Source: Urophycis tenuis
Taxonomy: Eukaryota > Chordata > Actinopteri > Gadiformes > Phycidae
Direction: 5' to 3'
Assembly: GCA_036785325.1 (NCBI GenBank)
Contig: JAXIVH010000142.1
Span: 124,001-188,000, forward strand
Length of the DNA stretch: 64,000 nt
The notes beneath the pieces were generated by a model. The model saw only the letters and a program-made list of their open reading frames with translations. It had not been told where the DNA came from and did not search any database. Positions 36,225 to 46,020 of the stretch are shown here, one piece after another (within the stretch, counting starts at the first letter, position 1; the number at the start of each line of letters is the position of its first letter). Both the position numbers and the translations under genes were made by a program.

Positions 36225-36752
36225 GTATACTTGGTGTCCTTTGCCGTGCAGTGGAACCACCGCATGGCATCGCTCCGTGTCGCCGGTGGTCACGGCCGGC
36301 GGACGTCTTGCTTGGACCCGCGGCAGATCCAGCGCGTCAACCAGCAGGCCGAGGCAAGGAGGCCTCCTGCTGCGTCAGCCTGTGGCCGGCCCCCCACGTC
36401 GGCAGCACCCATACTGCTGCTGGTACTGCCCGCACAGCCACAGGCCCCCTCCGTCCTGTTTCGTGGCCCATCCTGCAGCCAGAGCTTTGTCCCTCCTGCA
36501 CCAACAGTGAAGGCGTTCATGCCCAACAAGTCCTCGCAGCCTTGTGGGGCTTGCCACCTGCCAAACTGTGGTGGACGGCGAAAGAGGTACACCCCTTCCA
36601 AGGACAAAGTGGCTGGAAGCCCACAGAAGATATTTTCCTTCTGCCCATCCACGAGGAAGTCCACTACCCCTGGCTTCGACAATGTTGTCTATGACAACTT
36701 TGAACACTTTAAGAGTGTCGTGGATGCAGAGTTGGAAAGGAGGACTTTGTAA
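36225..36752 (+). CDS. Terminal exon: Cys-rich C-terminal domain of transposase-like protein
   Basis: Reads 175 residues in the phase of copy 15. It begins VYLVSFAVQWNHRM, LDPRQIQRVNQQAEA, continues with a Pro/Ala-rich linker (PPAASACGRPP, LPAQPQAPSVLFRGPSC), then SFVPPAPTVKAFMPN and a Cys-rich domain CGACHLPNCGG-RRKRYTPSKDK, SPQKIFSFCPSTRKST, and ends FEHFKSVVDAELERRTL with TAA at 36750-36752. The Cys pattern CxxCxxxxCGG...C suggests a small zinc-ribbon-like fold (inference). The linker stretch at about 36361-36480 is homologous to the middle of the cassette exon, in a different reading frame, which shows the cassette was partly made from this exon. No stop or frameshift is seen. Exact function unknown; it could be a domesticated gene or an intact transposon end. 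Confidence 0.65.
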   Translation, partial: VYLVSFAVQWNHRMASLRVAGGHGRRTSCLDPRQIQRVNQQAEARRPPAASACGRPPTSAAPILLLVLPAQPQAPSVLFRGPSCSQSFVPPAPTVKAFMPNKSSQPCGACHLPNCGGRRKRYTPSKDKVAGSPQKIFSFCPSTRKSTTPGFDNVVYDNFEHFKSVVDAELERRTL

Positions 36753-36984
36753 ATACCGGACTTTGTAAATAACTGTAAATATGTGTGTGTGTGTGTGTGT
36801 GTGTTTGTCTTTTTCTTTGTGTGTGTTTTAAAGTGCTTCAGCAAGCGGCTATTTATATAGTTAAAAATAATGCACTTTACAGTTTTACTTGAAGTCATTT
36901 TGTTTGTTTTTTATATTGCTGTTGAAATGCACAATGTTTTTAACCTTAATCAGTTCAACACAATCAGTTTCCCTTGTTCGTGTT
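36753..36984 (+). other. Probable 3' UTR / intergenic with (TG)n
   Basis: Follows the terminal stop. ACTTTGTAAATA is repeated twice in tandem, then (TG)n at 36782-36804, then A/T-rich DNA. No clear AATAAA was found and nothing else is recognised. Confidence 0.4.
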
Positions 36985-37150
36985 CAGATAATCTGGATCC
37001 TGTTCTCCAGAGCCCTGACTTTGAACAGCCCTTCACCGTCCAGACTGACGCATCTGGTGTTGGTCTTGGGGCAGTACTGCTCCAAGGAGAGGGGGACGAC
37101 ATGAAGCCTGTGGCTTACATAAGTCGCAAGTTGTTCCCCAGAGAGACCAG
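36985..37150 (+). mobile_element. Ty3/gypsy pol fragment, 5' part of RNase H
   Basis: Frame DNLDPVLQSPDFEQPF leads into VQTDASGVGLGAVL and VAYISRKLFP, the start of a Ty3/gypsy RNase H with the TDAS catalytic Asp. No reverse transcriptase is seen upstream, so the left side is truncated near 36980. The coding sequence is cut at 37150 by a Harbinger insertion and resumes at 38930. Confidence 0.85.
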
Positions 37151-37616
37151 GGGCCTCATGTACGAACGTTGCGTACGCACAAAAAAATGGTGTACGTTCA
37201 TTCTCACGGCAAAGTGCAGATGTATCAAGACTGAAATGGCCGTATAAATTTGCGTGCCTCACGTCAACTCTTGAGCCGGCGTACGCACATTTCTACAGCA
37301 GTTGACCCTTTGGCGACACTTAGAGGTGATCAAAGCATCATGTTTAATTTGTCAGAGCAATTAAATTCTTATTACATGGCAGACAACCGCTACGCAGTAG
37401 ATGGACATAAGAGATAAGAAATAAAAATATTTAAATGCTGGGAAACTGTCATAATAAAGGAATGTGTAAAATAGTAGTTGATTGAGTGAAGTGCACATTC
37501 GAGACACGTGAACAATTAACACCGATGAACAATCAACACCGACAAGTCTGCAATAACATGACTGGGTATAAAAGCACACCCAAAAATTCCGTCAACAATT
37601 AGAGGACATTGCGAAT

Positions 37617-38390
37617 GGCGCAATTTGCAGCGAGAGCCGGTTTTCCTAATATAATCGGAGCTGTCGACTGCACTCACATTGCCATAAAAGCGCCATCACA
37701 TGACGAATTTGTATATGTGAACAGGAAACATTTCCATTCAATAAATGTCGGCTACAAATTATATGTGATGCGCAAATGTTATTAACCAACATTGTGGCGA
37801 GGTGGCCTGGTTCAACGCACGACTCATATATTCTGAGTAACAGCATAGTTGGGAACAGACTGCAGGCTGGCATTGTGCGCGATGGGTGGCTTCTTGGTGA
37901 GTAATTGTATTCTTTTAATTGTCCTAATATTAATCCCCGTGATGCGCATTGAGTGTACGTCCCCAAATACTATCCTGTCTTCACAGCATCATTACTTGTT
38001 TGTGTGATTGATTCGCTGGTTAAGCAACAGCTTCGGATCTTTCGTACAAGCCCCTGTCTCTGTGTGCAAAGTTTTTTGTTAATAAACCCGTGCGAAAAGT
38101 GTGAAATGTCATTATCAGCCTCACCTTTGCCCCGGCGCCCTTCGGCATTAATTTATAACAATAGTGTGTGATCCATGTAAGTGGTGTATAAAACTAAGAA
38201 ATGGGAACAACAAATCCAGTTTACTTATACTGCCTGTTTTCAATTAACCCCAGGCGACCGTGGCTACCCACTGAGGACGTGACCCCTCTGACCAACCCTC
38301 AGACTGACCGAGAGCGGAGGTACAATGACCTCCATACCCGCACTCGGTCAGTCGTTGAGAGGGCAATAGGTCTCCTGAAGGGACGGTGGG
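37617..38390 (+). pseudogene. HARBI1-type DDE transposase, broken
   Basis: Pieces in order: FAARAGFPNIIGAVDCTHIAIK (first Asp) and VYVNRKHFHSINVGY; after a frameshift near 37770, NIVARWPGSTHDSYILSNS (second Asp) and IVRDGWLLG; an intron with GTGAGT at 37897 and CCCCAG ending 38253; then DRGYPL, a TGA in ACGTGACCC, LTNPQTDRERRYND and RTRSVVERAIGLLKGRW (Glu). The DDE residues survive but the gene is split by at least one frameshift and a stop. The N-terminal helix-turn-helix part is missing. It ends abruptly at about 38395 against the Myb-like ORF. Confidence 0.85.
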
Positions 38391-38394
38391 CAGC

Positions 38395-38640
38395 AGTCCT
38401 CCTTTTCACTTCCATTTTTATATCTGACAACTTCTTTTTAAGTTCAGCGTGTGTGCGGCTCTCTGAACCCACAGCGTTGACCGCCTCACACACGCTGTCC
38501 CACTCACTCCTCTTCCGCTTGCTGTTAATCCCGGAGGACAAACTGCCAAATAAAACCACCCTCCGAGCCTCCACCTCAGTCAGGAGAGTCTCCAGTTCGC
38601 ACTCGGTAAATTTTCGCTTTTTAGATGTGCTCGCTTTATA
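38395..38640 (-). pseudogene. Harbinger Myb/SANT-like DNA-binding protein, partial
   Basis: Minus-strand frame starting near 38640, KKRKFTECELETLLTEVEARR, then VVLFGSLSSGINSKRKRSEWDSVCEAVNAVGS and RTHAELKKKLSDIKMEVKRR. This is the conserved N-terminal SANT-like domain of the accessory protein that, in known Harbinger systems, brings the transposase to the nucleus and DNA ends. The usual KKKWSD Trp is Leu here. It runs into transposase antisense sequence after about residue 80, so the C-terminal part has been deleted. Confidence 0.75.
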
Positions 38641-38929
38641 GATGTGCTTCTCTTTCTATGATCGTACAGAGGGGAATCCCTGATGCAGGGCTCATCTAAA
38701 TATGATTAACATAATTGAATAGGGGCGTGGACAGGGACAAGTCGGATACTCGTGCACGTGCGCTCAATTCCACGTTGATTTGGTATGTACAAAGGAAATG
38801 TGCTTGGGTTCATGCGTACGCTCAGATTGATACATCTGAATTTTTTTGTGCGTGCGGCGGTTTCTGGCTTTGTGCGTACGCCATGTTTCAGTCGAAAATC
38901 CACGCAATTGTTAGTACATGAGGCCCCAG

Positions 38930-39218
38930 GTATGCGGCAGTTGAGTTGGAGTGCCTAGCTGTCAAGTGGGCACTCGACACCCTAAAATACTACCTGCTGG
39001 GTAGAGACTTCACCCTAGAGACTGACCACCGCGCCTTGCAGTGGCTAGAGCGCATGAAGGACTCAAACGCCCGCATCACCCGCTGGTTCTTGGCACTGCA
39101 GCCATACCGGTTCACAGTGCAGTACCGAGCGGGCAAGCAGAATACGGTGGCGGACTTTTTGTCTCGACACCCTGTTGGGTTCCCTCCTCCAGAGGAGGAG
39201 GGAAATGTGAGAAAGTGA
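38930..39218 (+). mobile_element. Ty3/gypsy pol fragment, rest of RNase H, ends in stop
   Basis: Frame YAAVELECLAVKWALDTLKYYLLG, FTLETDHRALQWL, NARITRWFLALQPY, VQYRAGKQNTVADFLSRHP: the second half of the RNase H, including the ELEC Glu and TDH Asp. About 20 residues later it stops with TGA at 39216-39218. No integrase follows, which is unusual for standard Ty3/gypsy order (see findings). Confidence 0.85.
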
Positions 39219-39935
39219 ACACCTCCCTTCTCACTGGTTGTCTCACAAACACATGGACTGATTGTTTTTACTGAATGTTATTGTATTGTACTCCAGCTGC
39301 AGTAGGGGGCAATATTTTGTTCATTCAGGACAGAGGACACATGGGATAGCCCAGGGGGGCATTGGGTGTAAACAGCTGTTTTTGTATATATTTAGATGAG
39401 GTGTAAAGTGTGTATATATATTGGGTAATATGTTGTTTGGTGAAATGTAAATACTGTGTTTTCTTACAAGGTTTACTTTCCATTTAGGTATATTTTGTTT
39501 GTAGCCTTGCAATGGGGTGTTCACCCCTTATTGGTATGGCCCAACTGGCCGTGATTGGTGTATGGCCTAACTGGCCTTGATTGGTCCAATTAGGACTGAT
39601 TTCTTATTTAAGGGGTGCCTCATTCTGTGTGGGGGTTAACTGAGGGTAGGTGCTGGCTTGATGTGAGGCCAGTACCCGGTATGCTAGGCTATGCTAGGCT
39701 AAGCTAACCTATGCTATGCTACTTCATGCTGAGCTAAGCGGCTAAAATGGCTAGTTTTGCCATTTAGTATTATTTAGGATTTTGGATTTATGTTTGTTTT
39801 GTTATTTTGCAAGTTGTGGTGAAGACAATAAAGCCCCACTACTTTTCAACGGCATTGCCACCCCTCGTGTTTGTCCACACGGTCCAGGCCAGAGAGTCCA
39901 CATCCCAATACGTGGGGTGATCAAGTCGGTCCCTC
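39219..39935 (+). mobile_element. Putative 3' LTR / downstream region of the gypsy element
   Basis: Directly downstream of pol. It has LTR-like signals: two ATTGG (inverted CCAAT) motifs in a repeated CTGGCCxTGATTGGT at about 39540-39585, a TATTTAAGG TATA-like box near 39604-39612, and AATAAA at 39827-39832. A short GCTATGCTAG-type tandem repeat lies at 39679-39750. No second LTR is present to fix the borders, so the ends are approximate. Confidence 0.5.
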
Positions 39936-40119
39936 ACAATGACATTTTTGGAAATTTCTGGAAATAAAACCTCCCACCGGTGGCCACCAGATGGAGCCAT
40001 CCCTTTTGATCCTCCCCGATCCTTTTTGGTCGATCCCAGGGTTGCGCAATAGGGACTTGGGGGGGGTCGTTCGCCTTCGTCAGGCAAACTCTCCGCCAAG
40101 TCCCTAAGCTCACGCTAAC
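39936..40119. other. Intergenic, nothing recognised
   Basis: Unique-looking DNA with a G8 run at 40060-40067. No gene, repeat or TE end was identified. Confidence 0.4.
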
Positions 40120-40245
40120 CGACCAATGGTTGACCAAAGCTGAGCAGAGTTGAGCAGCGATCGGCCAATGGCGGAGCGATGCTGAGCAGAGCTCGGCGCT
40201 CAACGGACCAATCGCTGAGCGAGGATCGGAATACGTCACCTAATG
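40120..40245 (+). promoter_or_regulatory. Promoter-like block: triplicated 43-bp repeat with CCAAT boxes and CRE
   Basis: CCAAT at 40123, 40165 and 40208, spaced 42 and 43 bp, each in a related sequence (GACCAATGGTTGACC, GGCCAATGGCGGAGC, GACCAATCGCTGAGC) with GCTGAGCAGAG between. A CRE-like TACGTCACC at 40232-40240 follows. NF-Y boxes in tandem close to a CRE are typical of vertebrate promoters. No TATA box is seen just downstream. It lies about 0.55 kb before the first cassette exon of the second array, so it may drive that gene copy (inference). Confidence 0.5.
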
Positions 40246-40407
40246 TTTTTATGACTCATACGTAGTCACGGTCATTGCTGTCCACTGCCAACGGAGGATT
40301 CGACTAAGGTGAATTTGATGATCTTCATCCTTTGCGAGTTAATAATTCGACTTTTCGTTAAGGTATGTATTTAGCTGTATCGATTTCGTAGAAAGAGAAA
40401 CGATTCC
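40246..40407 (+). other. Possible first exon with donor, start of second gene copy
   Basis: Downstream of the CCAAT block. Two donor-like sites, CTAAGGTGAAT (about 40309) and GTTAAGGTATGTATTTAGC (about 40359). The second resembles the start of the 214-bp monomer (GTTGAAGGTATGTTTTTAGC), so the minisatellite could have arisen from an exon 1 donor region. No open coding frame of note. Confidence 0.35.
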
Positions 40408-40600
40408 GTTGACGTTGAAGCTATGTTTTTAGCTGCTGGGTAGACTTCATTCAACCTATCGCCGTTTTGTCTGTGAGCAAGCATATGACTCGTGGATGAT
40501 CTCCTTTTAATCGTGGCAATCTAAGCTTTCCAACGGTATATGGCATGACTAAATTCGCCCACGGGTCGTCGAAATAATAAGCTGATTCATGTGTGTTCTT
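40408..40600. repeat. Single diverged 214-family monomer (founder-like)
   Basis: A lone monomer, GACGTTGAAGCTATG to TTCATGTGTGTTC, much more diverged than array monomers (CTATCGCCG, AAGCATATGACTCG, TTTTAATCGTGGC). It lies directly before a cassette exon in the last-monomer position and has last-type features (GGCATGACTAAATTC, GTCGTCGAAATAATAAGC). Confidence 0.8.
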
Positions 40601-40787
40601 TTGGCTGTGGAAAGAAAATAGCACACAAGTCATACCAAGTCACCTTTATTGTTAGTGATAAACATTAATAAATAAACAGTATGGACATTGTATAAACAGT
40701 TGTATAAAAAGTGTAAACAGTATGAACAGTGTTCTTATAAAAGATATCAATATCAATACTGATCACGTGTGTATTTTATATTTCCAG

Positions 40788-41291
40788 GTTATTTGTTGAT
40801 GAGCCAGAGCCTGTGACTCCCACCAACCGGCCCGTTCAGCCCACTGCGTTGTCGTCCTCCACCCGGCCGAAGCCTCCTGCGCCCACCCGCCTCCAGCCGA
40901 GGCCTCCTGCTGCGTCAGCCTGTGGCCCGCCCGCCCCCTGTGTCGGCAGCACCCATACCGCTGGTCCTCCCCGCACAGCCACAGGCCCCCTCCGTCCTGC
41001 TTCGTGGGCCATCCTGCAGCTGTCTCTGCAGTCATCGTGTGTCAAAACCATTCAAACTTGTATATGGTAACATTTCAAAATGACACCAGCATAAATGAGG
41101 ACCTTGCAATAGGTTGTGTGTTACAGGACTCCCCTGGCATACAGCTGTATGTCTCTGTGAAGTCGGTTGTGAAGAACTGCATCCGGCTGAACAAGTACAA
41201 GTGCCGGTGAGGCAGCAACTCTCTCGAGGGGTTGCACGCCCACCGGGTTAACGCCATCCCTTCACAGCGATGTGGGATCATGCCGTTCCAA
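40788..41291 (+). pseudogene. Cassette exon copy 16 (stop in 3' half)
   Basis: First cassette of the second array. Q-type with private LQDSPG, VKSVVKN as copy 12, TGA after NKYKCR and CACCGGGTTAAC. The upstream flank lacks TTTTC before AGTGATAAAC and has AAACAGTATG. It is an edge copy with several private changes, as is copy 15. Confidence 0.6.
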
Positions 41292-41301
41292 GTAAGTGAT
41301 T

Positions 41302-41304
<3 letters not shown>

Positions 41305-41346
<42 letters not shown>

Positions 41347-41399
41347 GCATATATACACACACACACACGCATATATACACACACATATATATATATATA
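41305..41399. repeat. CA/CG/TA alternating microsatellite, unit 16
   Basis: 95 bp with one CGCG. Confidence 0.9.
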
Positions 41400-41582
41400 C
41401 TTAAACATAGCTGACCCTTTTTTTCCCCCTTCTCGGGGATTATGCTCCCAGTTTTGATCTCGGGCGTCTGGTCACTTATAGCATATAATAATATTCTATT
41501 ACTGTTAAGCCAACTATGAATAATAAAACAGGCCAAAACATGTGTCCTTTATCATAGCTACACGTTTTACAAAAAAAACGCG

Positions 41583-44500
41583 TGAATTGAAACGTTGAAG
41601 GTATGTTTTTAGCTGCTGGGTAGACTTCAGTCAACCTGACGCAGTTTTGTCTCTGAGCAACAAAATTGCTCGCGGATGGGCTCATTTTGAGCGGGGAATT
41701 CGAAGCTTCCCAACGGCGTATGGCAAGACTATATTGACTCATGGGACGTTGAAATACTTAGCTAATTAATTTGTGTTCAGTTAGGAAAGATTGATGTTAA
41801 TTGAAACGTTTAAGGTATGTTTTTAGCTGCTGGGTAGACTTCAGTCAACCTGACACAGTTTAGTCTGTGATCAACCAGACTGCTGGCGGATGGGCTCATT
41901 TTAGGCGGGGAAATCTAAGCTTTTCAACGGCGTATGGCAAGACTATATTCACCAAAGGGCCGTTGAAATACTAAGCTAATTAATTTGTGTTCTGTAAGGA
42001 AAGATTGATGTTAATTGAAACGTTAAAGGTATGTTTTTAGCTGCTGGGTAGACTTCATTCAACCTGACGCAGTTTAGTCTGTGATCAACCAGACTGCTCG
42101 CGGATGGGCTCATTTTAAGCGGGGAAATCTAAGCTTTCCAATGGCGTACGGCAAGACTATATTGACTCATGGGTCGTTGAAATACTTAGCTAATTAATTT
42201 CTGTTCTTTATTGAAAGATTGATCTTAATTGAAACGTTGAAGGTATATTTTTAGCTGCTGGGTAGACTTCAGTCAACCTGACGCAGTTTTGTCTGGAAGC
42301 AACCAGACTGCTCGCGGATGGGCTCATTTTAAGCGGGGAAATCTAACCTTTCCAACGGCGTATGGCAAGACTATATTGACTCATGGGTCGTTGAAATACT
42401 AAGATAATTAATTTGTGTTCTGTAAGGAAAGATTGATGTTAATTGAAACGTTGAAGGTATGTTTTTAGCTGCTGGGTAGACTTCAGTCAACCTGACGCAG
42501 TTTAGTCTGTGAGCAACCAAATTGCTCGGGGATGGGCTCATTATAAGCGAGGAAATCTAAGCTTTCCAACGGCGTGTGGCGAGACTATATTCACCAAAGG
42601 GTCGTTGAAATACTAAGCTAATTAATTTGTGTTCTGTAAGGAAAGATTGATGTTAATTGAAACGTTTAAGGTATGTTTTTAGCTGCTGGGTAGACTTCAG
42701 TCAACCTGACGCAGTTTTGTCTGTGATCAACCAGACTGCTCGCGGATGGTTGAGCCCATCGGCTCATTTTAAGCGGGGAAATCTAAGCTTTTCAACGGCG
42801 TATGGCAAGACTATATTCACCAAAGGGCCGTTGAAATACTAAGCTAATTAATTTGTGTTCTGTAAGGAAAGATTGATGTTAATTGAAACGTTAAAGGTAT
42901 GTTTTTAGCTGCTGGGTAGACTTCATTCAACCTGACGCAGTTTAGTCTGTGATCAACCAGACTGCTCGCGGATGGGCTCATTTTAAGCGGGGAAATCTAA
43001 GCTTTCCAACGGCGTATGGCAAGACTATATCGACTCATGGGTCGTTGAAATACTAAGCTAATTAATTTGTGTTCTGTAAGGAAAGATTGATGTTAATTGA
43101 AACGTTGAAGGTATGTTTTTAGCTGCTGGGTAGACTTCAGTCAACCTGACGCAGTTTAGTCTGTGATCAACCAGACTGCTCGCGGATGGGCTCATTTTAA
43201 GCGGGTAAATCTAAGCTTTCCAACGGCGTATGGCAAGACTATATTGACTCATTGGTCGTTGAAATACTAAGCTAATTAATTTGTGTTCTGTAAGGAAAGA
43301 TTGATGTTAATTGAAACGTTTAAGGTATGTTTTTAGCTGCTGGGTAGACTTCAGTCAACCTGACGCAGTTTAGTCTGTGATCAACCAGACTGCTTGCGGA
43401 TGGGCTCATTTTAAGCGGGGAAATCTAAGCTTTCCAACGGCGTATGGCAAGACTATATTGACTCATGGGTCGTTGAAATACTAAGCTAATTAATTTGTGT
43501 TCTGTAAGGAAAGATTGATGTTAATTGAAACGTTGAAGGTATGTTTTTGGCTGCTGGGTAGACTTCATTCAACCTGACGCAGTTTAGTCTGTGATCAACC
43601 AGACTGCTCGCGGATGGGCTCATTTTAAGCGGGGAAATCTAAGCTTTCCAACGGCGTATGGCAAGACTATATTCACCAAAGGGTCGTTGAAATACTAAGC
43701 TAATTAATTTGTGTTCTGTAAGGAAAGATTGATGTTAATTGAAACGTTTAAGGTATGTTTTTAGCTGCTGGGTAGACTTCAGTCAACCTGACGCAGTTTA
43801 GTCTGTGATCAACCAGACTGCTTGCGGATGGGCTCATTTTAAGCGGGGAAATCGAAGCTTTCCAACGGCGTATGGCAAGACTATATTGACTCATGGGTCG
43901 TTGAAATACTAAGCTAATTAATTTGTGTTCTGTAAGGAAAGATTGATGTTAATTGAAACGTTGAAGGTATGTTTTTGGCTGCTGGGTAGACTTCATTCAA
44001 CCTGACGCAGTTTAGTCTGTGATCAACCAGACTGCTCGCGGATGGGCTCATTTTAAGCGGGGAAATCTAAGCTTTCCAACGGCGTATGGCAAGACTATAT
44101 TCACCAAAGGGTCGTTGAAATACTAAGCTAATTAATTTGTGTTCTGTAAGGAAAGATTGATGTTAATTGAAACGTTGAAGGTATGTTTTTAGCTGCTGGG
44201 TAGACTTCAGTCAACCTGACGCAGTTTAGTCTGTGATCAACCAGACTGCTCGCGGATGGGCTCATTTTAAGCGGGGAAATCTAAGCTTTCCAACGGCGTA
44301 TGGCAAGACTATATCGACTCATGGGTCGTTGAAATACTAAGCTAATTAATTTGTGTTTTGTAAGGAAAGATTGATGTTAATTGAAACGTTGAAGGTATGT
44401 TTTTAGCTGCTGGGTAGACTTCAGTCAACCTGACGCAGTTTAGTCTGTGATCAACCAGACTGCTCGCGGATGGGCTCATTTTAAGCGGGGAAATCTAAGC

Positions 44501-45003
44501 TTTCCAACGGCGTATGGCAAGACTATATTCACCAAAGGGTCGTTGAAATACTAAGCTAATTAATTTGTGTTCTGTAAGGAAAGATTGATGTTAATTGAAA
44601 CGTTTAAGGTATGTTTTTAGCTGCTGGGTAGACTTCAGTCAACCTGACGCAGTTTAGTCTGTGATCAACCAGACTGCTCGCGGATGGGCTCATTTTAAGC
44701 GGGGAAATCTAAGCTTTCCAACGGCGTATGGCAAGACTATATTCACTAAAGGGTCGTTGAAATACTAAGCTAATTCATTTGTGTTCTGTAAGGAAAGATT
44801 GATGTTAATTGAAACGTTGAAGGTATGTCTTTAGCTGCTGTGTAGACTTCAGTCAACCTGACGCAGATTTGTCTGTGAGCAACCAAATTGCTCAGAGATT
44901 GGCTCATTTTAAACGGGGAAATCTAAGCTTTCCAACGACGTATGGCATGACTATATTTGCCCATGGGTCGTCGAAATAATAAGCTGATTCATGTGTGTTC
45001 TGT
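41583..45003. repeat. 214-bp minisatellite array, unit 16 (16 monomers, longest)
   Basis: Largest array. Pairs of monomers are repeated at 428 bp: TGCTTGCGGATGG near 43392 and 43820, TTTTTGGCTGCTGG near 43549 and 43977. A 12-bp insertion near 42750-42761 (TTGAGCCCATCG) is the reverse complement of the adjoining GATGGGCTCA and lengthens this unit by 12 bp. Monomers near the left edge are the most diverged (GGGGAATTCGAAGC, GGGACGTTG). Confidence 0.95.
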
Positions 45004-45190
45004 TGGCTGTGGAAAGAAAATAGCACACAAGTCATACCAAGTCACCTTTATTTTTCAGTGATAAACATTAATAAATAAACAGTATGGACATTGTATAAAC
45101 AGTTGTATAAAAAGTGTAAACGGTATGAACAGTGTTCTTATAAAAGATATCAATATCAATACTGATCACGTGTGTATTTTATATTTCCAG

Positions 45191-45694
45191 GTTATTTGTT
45201 GATGAGCCAGAGCCTGTGACTCCCACCAACCGGCCCGTTCAGCCCACTGCGTTGTCGTCCTCCACCCGGCCGAAGCCTCCTGCGCCCACCCGCCTCCAGC
45301 CGAGGCCTCCTGCTGCATCAGCCTGTGGCCCGCCCGCCCCCTGTGTCGGCAGCACCCATACCGCTGGTCCTCCCCGCACAGCCACAGGCCCCCTCCGTCC
45401 TGCTTCGTGGGCCATCCTGCAGCTGTCTCTGCAGTCATCGTGTGTCAAAACCATTCAAACTTGTATATGGTAACATTTCAAAATGACACCAGCATAAATG
45501 AGGACCTTGCAATAGGTTATGTGTTACAGGACCCCCCTGGCATACAGCTGTATGTCTCTGTGAAGGTGGTTGTGAAGAACTGCATCCGGCTGAACAAGTA
45601 CAAGTGCCGGCGAGGCAGCAACTCTCTCGAGGGGTTGCACGCCCACCTGGTTAACGCCATCCCTTCACAGCGATATGGGATCATGCCGTTCCAA
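45191..45694 (+). CDS. Cassette exon copy 17 (open 3' half)
   Basis: Q-type, CGA, RYGIM end. A private GGTTATGTG gives AIGYVL for AIGCVL. Confidence 0.5.
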
Positions 45695-45704
45695 GTAAGT
45701 GATT

Positions 45705-45707
<3 letters not shown>

Positions 45708-45773
<66 letters not shown>

Positions 45774-45836
45774 GCGCGCGCATATATACACACACACACA
45801 CACACTCGCATATATACACACACATATATATATATA
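45708..45836. repeat. CA/CG/TA alternating microsatellite, unit 17
   Basis: 129 bp, the longest tract, with a CA run of about 60 bp and (CG)5. Confidence 0.9.
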
Positions 45837-46020
45837 CTTAAACATAGCTGACCCTTTTTTTCCCCCTTCTCGGGGATTATGCTCCCAGTTTTGATCTCGG
45901 ACGTCTGGTCACTTATAGCATATAATAATATTCTATTACTGTTAAGCCAACTATGAATAATAAAACAGGCCAAAACATGTGTCCTTTATCATAGCTACAC
46001 GTATTACAAAAAAAACGCGT

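Larger units (their letters stand above)
37151..38926. mobile_element. PIF/Harbinger DNA transposon nested in gypsy fragment
   Basis: 1776 bp bounded by inverted repeats GGGCCTCATGTAC (37151-37163) and GTACATGAGGCCC (38914-38926), 17 bp with one mismatch when extended. CAG at 37148-37150 and 38927-38929 is the 3-bp target duplication, the length normal for Harbinger. Removing the element and one CAG leaves the gypsy frame open, so it inserted into an intact pol. Inside are a decayed HARBI1-type transposase (+) and a Myb/SANT-like ORF (-), the two usual Harbinger proteins in convergent order. Both are damaged, so the element is non-autonomous now. Confidence 0.85.
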
